A model generated the notes under the pieces. The model saw only the letters and a list, made by a program, of their open reading frames with translations. It was not told the DNA's origin and did no database searches. Shown in pieces: positions 60,643 through 64,000 of a DNA stretch of 64,000 bases (position 1 is its first letter; every line of letters starts with the position of its first letter). Source of the DNA: Rossellomorea aquimaris (GTDB lineage: Bacteria; Bacillota; Bacilli; Bacillales; Fictibacillaceae); the NCBI GenBank assembly GCA_020524245.1, contig JAIVLN010000001.1, positions 1,364,001-1,428,000 on the forward strand, read 5' to 3'. Both the position numbers and the translations under genes were made by a program.

Positions 60643-61218
60643 TTAATCGTCTTCACTCTCATTTTTTACCGATTGGAACGTCGTACCTCCTGCGGTGAAT
60701 ACGGACCCTAATGCCTGAATCCAACTCCCATTCACATCTAATGATGTACTCGTTATTTGATCCCCTCTAAGTCCGAGAATTCCCCCGATCGCTTGGAGTG
60801 AGTTCCCCCAGGTTTGCAACGTATTCCCTAAGATATTCAGAAATTCATTTCGGATATCCTTCAATTGTTCAAACACAGCAAGCAGGGCCCCTAGCGCTTG
60901 AAGCCAGTTCCCTGCGATCTGATATTCTTGTTTTTGAACATACGGGAGCTCTGCCACGATTCCGTAGATGACCGTCAAGTTCCCTACAGCTTGTATCCGG
61001 TTCCCAGTTGATTCTAAGGTGATGGGTGCACCAAAGGCTTGGATGGCATTGCCCAGCGCTTGAAGGACGTTTCCGACAATCCTCAATTGCTTACTCACTT
61101 CTTTCGGTAATTGAAAACTCGGCGTACTTCCGATTGCCGAGAGAATTGTACCGACAGCTTGCGTCCAAGAACCCGTTATTTCAATAACCTGGGTATTTCC
61201 TTTGCCCACTCCCACCAC
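60643..61218 (-). CDS. DUF6944 family repetitive protein
   Basis: About 191 residues made almost wholly of an imperfect repeat with core G-x-x-[LI]-Q-A-x-G (GSWTQAVGTILSAIG, GNVLQALGNAIQAFG, GNRIQAVGN, GNWLQALG, GNTLQTWGNSLQAIGG, GSWIQALG). The repeats are amphipathic and have no clear signal peptide. The function is unknown. The start is a GTG; several in-frame GTGs (61218, 61215, 61209) follow a GGAAGGTGG-type SD, so the exact start is uncertain. Confidence 0.82.
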   Translation of the reverse strand: MVGVGKGNTQVIEITGSWTQAVGTILSAIGSTPSFQLPKEVSKQLRIVGNVLQALGNAIQAFGAPITLESTGNRIQAVGNLTVIYGIVAELPYVQKQEYQIAGNWLQALGALLAVFEQLKDIRNEFLNILGNTLQTWGNSLQAIGGILGLRGDQITSTSLDVNGSWIQALGSVFTAGGTTFQSVKNESEDD

Positions 61219-61290
61219 CTTCCTCTCTCATCTCTTTCTAAATCATATTCATGTCCGAAAGAGACTGTTCGAGAGGACAAACAGAGAGGA

Positions 61291-61935
61291 TTACTTGAAC
61301 TTCTTCGGGAACTGCTTAATGATGCCCTCTGATAAAGTATCCGCCAGTTTGATGATGTGTACTTCCCCATCGTCAAACGCCTTGATATCCGCTTCCCAAT
61401 TCTTTTCTAGGCGTGCGGCGGCTTCATCAAATGTAAGGACCAAATGTTCATCCAACAATCCCTTCAAGGTCTTCTTGGACCAGTTCGGATTCGCTAAACT
61501 TAAGAATGTCGCGATATCATTTGCATTTTGGTACCATTCCTTGTTATATTGATCGACATTCTTTTGATCATTGTTCTTTGCAGCTTCCACCAATTGTCCA
61601 GCTATGACGATATGTTCCGTCAACAACTCAGCTAGCTTGTTTCCTGCCTGTTCTCCGTAATAAGGCTTGATCGCGTTTCCGATATCTTTCTGATTTTGCA
61701 GCAGTCTTGTAAGAGCAGCGTCTTGGTCATCAGCCCCAGCAATGGCACTTACGATATAATTCCTCGTCCAAATCGTATGGTCGATCCATAACTTACGCAT
61801 ATCAAATGTTAATGCGGCCTCTTTTTGGGTATAAGACTGTTGAAGTCTTGTTTTCCCCTCAGTTTGTATTGGCGTTGATAAAACGAAAGCCATCATCATG
61901 ACAAGAATGACTTTCCAGACGAATAACTTTTTCAT
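61291..61935 (-). CDS. Secreted alpha-helical protein of unknown function
   Basis: 214 residues. Signal peptide (1-26, MKKLFVWKVILVMMMAFVL) and a helical mature part with a repeated pattern: LWIDHTIWTRNYIVSA near the start, LLTEHIVIAGQLVEAA in the middle and LLDEHLVLTFDEAAARL near the end (LxxxH-type motifs). Similar Bacillus proteins exist but have no reliable function. The ATG at 61935 follows AAAGGAG; an upstream ATG at 61995 lacks an SD. The conserved His residues might bind a metal. Confidence 0.78.
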   Translation of the reverse strand: MKKLFVWKVILVMMMAFVLSTPIQTEGKTRLQQSYTQKEAALTFDMRKLWIDHTIWTRNYIVSAIAGADDQDAALTRLLQNQKDIGNAIKPYYGEQAGNKLAELLTEHIVIAGQLVEAAKNNDQKNVDQYNKEWYQNANDIATFLSLANPNWSKKTLKGLLDEHLVLTFDEAAARLEKNWEADIKAFDDGEVHIIKLADTLSEGIIKQFPKKFK

Positions 61936-62115
61936 TTTAGTACTCCTTTCACAGATAGGATTGTAGTTTTCCCCATTATTTTGGCTTCCGTTCATTAATT
62001 CATTCTGATTTTCACCATAATAAGGACAATGACCACGAAAGTCTTATCGGTTTTAAAAAGAGAGGCTCTATGCTATAGTTTTTCGGTGATGTTCAGAAAG
62101 AAGGAGCAAATTCGT

Positions 62116-63465
62116 ATGAATCAAGTAACAGAAGATCCATCTGTTTCTTATAAACGCACGATACTCATATTGAGTCTGGCAGTCTTGCTGGTCGTCATGA
62201 ATACGACCATGTTCAACGTAGCACTGCCGACAATCCTGAGAGACTTCCAATTGACAGCCTCTGAAGGAGCCTGGATCGTATCGGGGTATTCGATTGTCCT
62301 TGCGATCTTTACAATTACGTATACTCGTCTTTCGGATTATTTACCGATACGGGGGTTACTCATAACGGGGATTGGTATTTTTGGATTAGCATCCATCCTC
62401 GGATTTTTCGCGACGAATTTCGTCTGGCTGATGATCGCCCGATTGTGTCAGGCTGCTGGAGCAGCGGCGATACCAGGGTTATCCATGGTCTTTGCGGGGA
62501 GGTTCATTCCGAAGCGAAAAAGAGGTCAAGCCATGGCGATGATCGCATCTGCCGCTTCATTTGGATTCGGGTTAGGTCCTGTAGTCGGGGGGTGGATCAC
62601 GAATACGTTCGACTGGAATTTCTTATTCATCGTGACGTTGTTCGTGTTGTTGGTCATTCCTATCATTTTTCGCCAACTACCACTCGAAGACATTCGGAAA
62701 GGACAATTCGATGTTATTGGTGGATTGCTGACGGGGTTAACGATTACTTCGTTCCTTCTCTTCATCTCCACAAGAGAATGGTATTACATCGCTGCCTTTT
62801 TCGTGCTTGCCTTTGTACTTTGGATACGAATCAACCGTGTCAAGATTCCGTTCATCCAACCGAAACTCATACAGAATAAGGGATACCGGAAAATCCTTTA
62901 CATCAGCTTCTTTGGATTTTGTACGCATTTCGCCATCTTGTTGTTGATGCCGATTATGCTTGAACAGATTTATGGAAAGTCCCCTTCCCTGGTTGGATTG
63001 ATTATTTTCCCAGGAGCGATGTTCTCAGCAGTTGCGGCGATTTATGTCGGCAGGTTGATTGATCGATATGGAAACATCCGTGTCATGGTTTGGGCAACGC
63101 TCATGCTAGGCGTATCTACCTTGATATTCGGCCTTCTATCGCCAATCAACGAATATATGATCATGTTCGGCTATATGTTCACAAGTTTCGGGTTCTCCAG
63201 TCTCTCCTCGAGTTCGACCAATGAGGTTTCACAAATCCTGCCGAGGGAGCAGGCTGCAGCGGGAATCGGATTGAAACAGCTGACGCAATTTGTCGGAAGT
63301 GCAACCGGATCTGTTCTTGGAGGTATCTTACTGGAACTGAACGGAGCTCCTTATACGGAGTTTGATTTCCAATTTACGTACCTCACAACTACTGTGCTTA
63401 TGACCCTTGCCTTCGGTTTCTTGGTTCTCTATCGTAAAAACGCAGCACAAGCTCGGATGAAATAA
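62116..63465 (+). CDS. MFS drug efflux transporter, Tet(L)/Tet38-like
   Basis: 449 residues with about 14 hydrophobic helices (DHA2-like). It shows FNVALPTILRDF, motif A-like RLSDYLPIRGLL, motif C GFGLGPVVGGWI, and late motifs VGLIIFPGAMFSAVAA and EQAAAGIGLKQL. The overall layout matches the Tet(L)/Tet(K)/Tet38 branch. It should pump out drugs or ions against protons; tetracycline specificity cannot be stated. The ATG at 62116 has AAGGAG nine bases ahead. A strong terminator follows. Confidence 0.87.
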   Translation: MNQVTEDPSVSYKRTILILSLAVLLVVMNTTMFNVALPTILRDFQLTASEGAWIVSGYSIVLAIFTITYTRLSDYLPIRGLLITGIGIFGLASILGFFATNFVWLMIARLCQAAGAAAIPGLSMVFAGRFIPKRKRGQAMAMIASAASFGFGLGPVVGGWITNTFDWNFLFIVTLFVLLVIPIIFRQLPLEDIRKGQFDVIGGLLTGLTITSFLLFISTREWYYIAAFFVLAFVLWIRINRVKIPFIQPKLIQNKGYRKILYISFFGFCTHFAILLLMPIMLEQIYGKSPSLVGLIIFPGAMFSAVAAIYVGRLIDRYGNIRVMVWATLMLGVSTLIFGLLSPINEYMIMFGYMFTSFGFSSLSSSSTNEVSQILPREQAAAGIGLKQLTQFVGSATGSVLGGILLELNGAPYTEFDFQFTYLTTTVLMTLAFGFLVLYRKNAAQARMK

Positions 63466-63475
63466 ACCACAAACC

Positions 63476-63515
63476 AAAAAGGGTGTGCCAGCCAATTGGC
63501 ACACCCTTTTTTATT
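63476..63515 (+). terminator. Intrinsic terminator of the MFS gene
   Basis: AAAAGGGTGTGCC / GGCACACCCTTTT perfect 13-bp stem followed by T-rich sequence. Confidence 0.9.
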
Positions 63516-63595
63516 CATGGCTCTTTTCTAAATGATTGTTGTTTTTGAGACAATACTAGAAACTGCTACACTGAGGCACGTTTAATTTCCGCTAC

Positions 63596-63836
63596 GGACA
63601 GTCGCTTTCCGCGGGCACCGCTTCAGCTTCCTCGGAAGTAAAACCTCTTCCTGCGGGATCTTCAGCTGTTGCTTTTCCCGCAGGAGTCGACTGTCCTACG
63701 CTCCAATCAAAAGGACCTAGCGAAGGAAATACACGTAGACTCCTGCGGGAAAGCGAAGACGTTGAGACCCCACAGTGAGCGTATTTTGCGAGCGAGGAGG
63801 CGCAGGTCGAGCCCGCGGAAAGCGTAGTGTATTTCC
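63596..63836. repeat. Two GC-rich elements in opposite orientation
   Basis: The first (63596-63696) begins GGACAGTCG and ends CGACTGTCC (9-bp inverted ends) with inner CTTTCCGCGGG and CCCGCAGGAGT. The second (63725-63836) begins GGAAATACAC and ends GTGTATTTCC (10-bp inverted ends) with the inner boxes in reverse orientation. They fill the 365-bp gap 63516-63880; no gene is seen. Confidence 0.85.
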
Positions 63837-63880
63837 GAAGCGGCTAGGATTCAAGAGCAACAAAGTCTGCAAAAAGAGCC

Positions 63881-64000
63881 TTATTCATTGACGACTTCTG
63901 TACGCCCTGACTGGGTATGGACAAGATCAGCGTAGAAACCATTTCTTCGCAGCAACTCATGATGGTTGCCTTTTTCAATGATCCGGCCTTCATGAAGCAC
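63881..64000 (-). CDS. ABC exporter ATPase, C-terminal end (5' part off window)
   Basis: The minus-strand frame entering from the right edge encodes the last 39 residues of an ABC exporter: VLHEGRIIEKGNHHELL, the strand and helix after the H-loop in MsbA/LmrA-type half transporters, then GFYADLVHTQSG. It stops with TAA at 63881. The identity beyond the class of multidrug-type ABC exporter cannot be given. Confidence 0.85.
   Translation of the reverse strand: MLHEGRIIEKGNHHELLRRNGFYADLVHTQSGRTEVVNE

Noticed and set aside
1-64000. Prophage, CRISPR array or genomic island
   Set aside because: No integrase, transposase, phage structural gene, cas gene or spaced short direct repeats; the gene content looks like ordinary chromosome.

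Overview
The window is chromosomal DNA from a low-to-moderate GC, endospore-forming-type Bacillaceae (Firmicutes). Evidence: strong purine-rich Shine-Dalgarno sequences before nearly every gene, many intrinsic terminators, CcpA-type cre boxes, an NsrR/Hmp pair, the bacillithiol pair YojF-BshB2, an AprX-type subtilase, a YhfW-type Rieske flavoprotein, a KinB-like kinase and a DUF6944 protein. HflK/HflC, a BCCT osmolyte carrier, MscS, a variant MscL and a TAXI-TRAP receptor would fit a marine or salt-tolerant member. I cannot name the genus. No rRNA, tRNA, CRISPR array, prophage or transposase was seen.

Layout. 1-2.1 kb: end of a TAXI-TRAP uptake locus (DUF1850 cut by the window edge, TAXI receptor) and a SLAP-domain protein. 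2.2-2.5 kb: a 52-bp tandem repeat array. 2.6-10.3 kb: FdhF/YdeP-type molybdoenzyme divergent from an amidase with a perfect cre box between them, then cysteine dioxygenase, DMT transporter, isoaspartyl dipeptidase and MOSC protein. 10.4-16 kb: YczE-type membrane protein, histidine phosphatase/DUF6886 pair, GGDEF and CtaM pair, ArAE exporter, SDR. 16-20.3 kb: zinc-ribbon/TPR membrane protein with a membrane-anchored HtrA-like protease, then a nucleotidase and a TrxR-like flavoprotein. 20.5-26 kb: HflKC, penicillin acylase, nucleotidyltransferase. 26-34.6 kb: MscS, acetyltransferases, two very small genes, DUF523/DUF1722, Ung, flavin reductase, YojF-BshB2. 34.6-38.9 kb: NsrR and flavohaemoglobin with twin operators, MsrAB, a methyltransferase. 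39-45.3 kb: ECF sigma/anti-sigma pair, a decayed gene, AprX, a double P-loop ATPase, SRPBCC, MscL with a zinc ribbon. 45.5-54.4 kb: cre-controlled 2OG oxygenase, CPA1 antiporter, desaturase, Rieske flavoprotein, BCCT carrier. 54.6-63.5 kb: KinB-like kinase, an ABC-F protein behind an attenuator-like leader, DUF418, rRNA methyltransferase, DUF6944, a secreted helical protein and a Tet(L)/Tet38-like MFS pump. The last 120 bases are the C-terminus of an ABC exporter.

How it fits together. Most genes are singletons or two-gene units with their own terminators. Themes are redox and NO stress (NsrR/Hmp, MsrAB, bacillithiol, cysteine dioxygenase), osmotic and ion homeostasis (MscS, MscL, BCCT, CPA1), antibiotic tolerance candidates (ABC-F, Tet-like MFS, Eis-like and nucleotidyltransferase proteins) and envelope quality control (HflKC, HtrA-like).

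The most notable non-coding signals are the ABC-F leader (promoter, strong SD, short upstream ORFs, mutually exclusive antiterminator and terminator), the paired NsrR operators, a near-identical inverted repeat pair at 20.3 and 31.3 kb, and a family of GC-rich elements with matched inverted ends. I found no complete, clearly new multi-gene system. The zinc-ribbon/protease pair and the ABC-F leader are the best leads.
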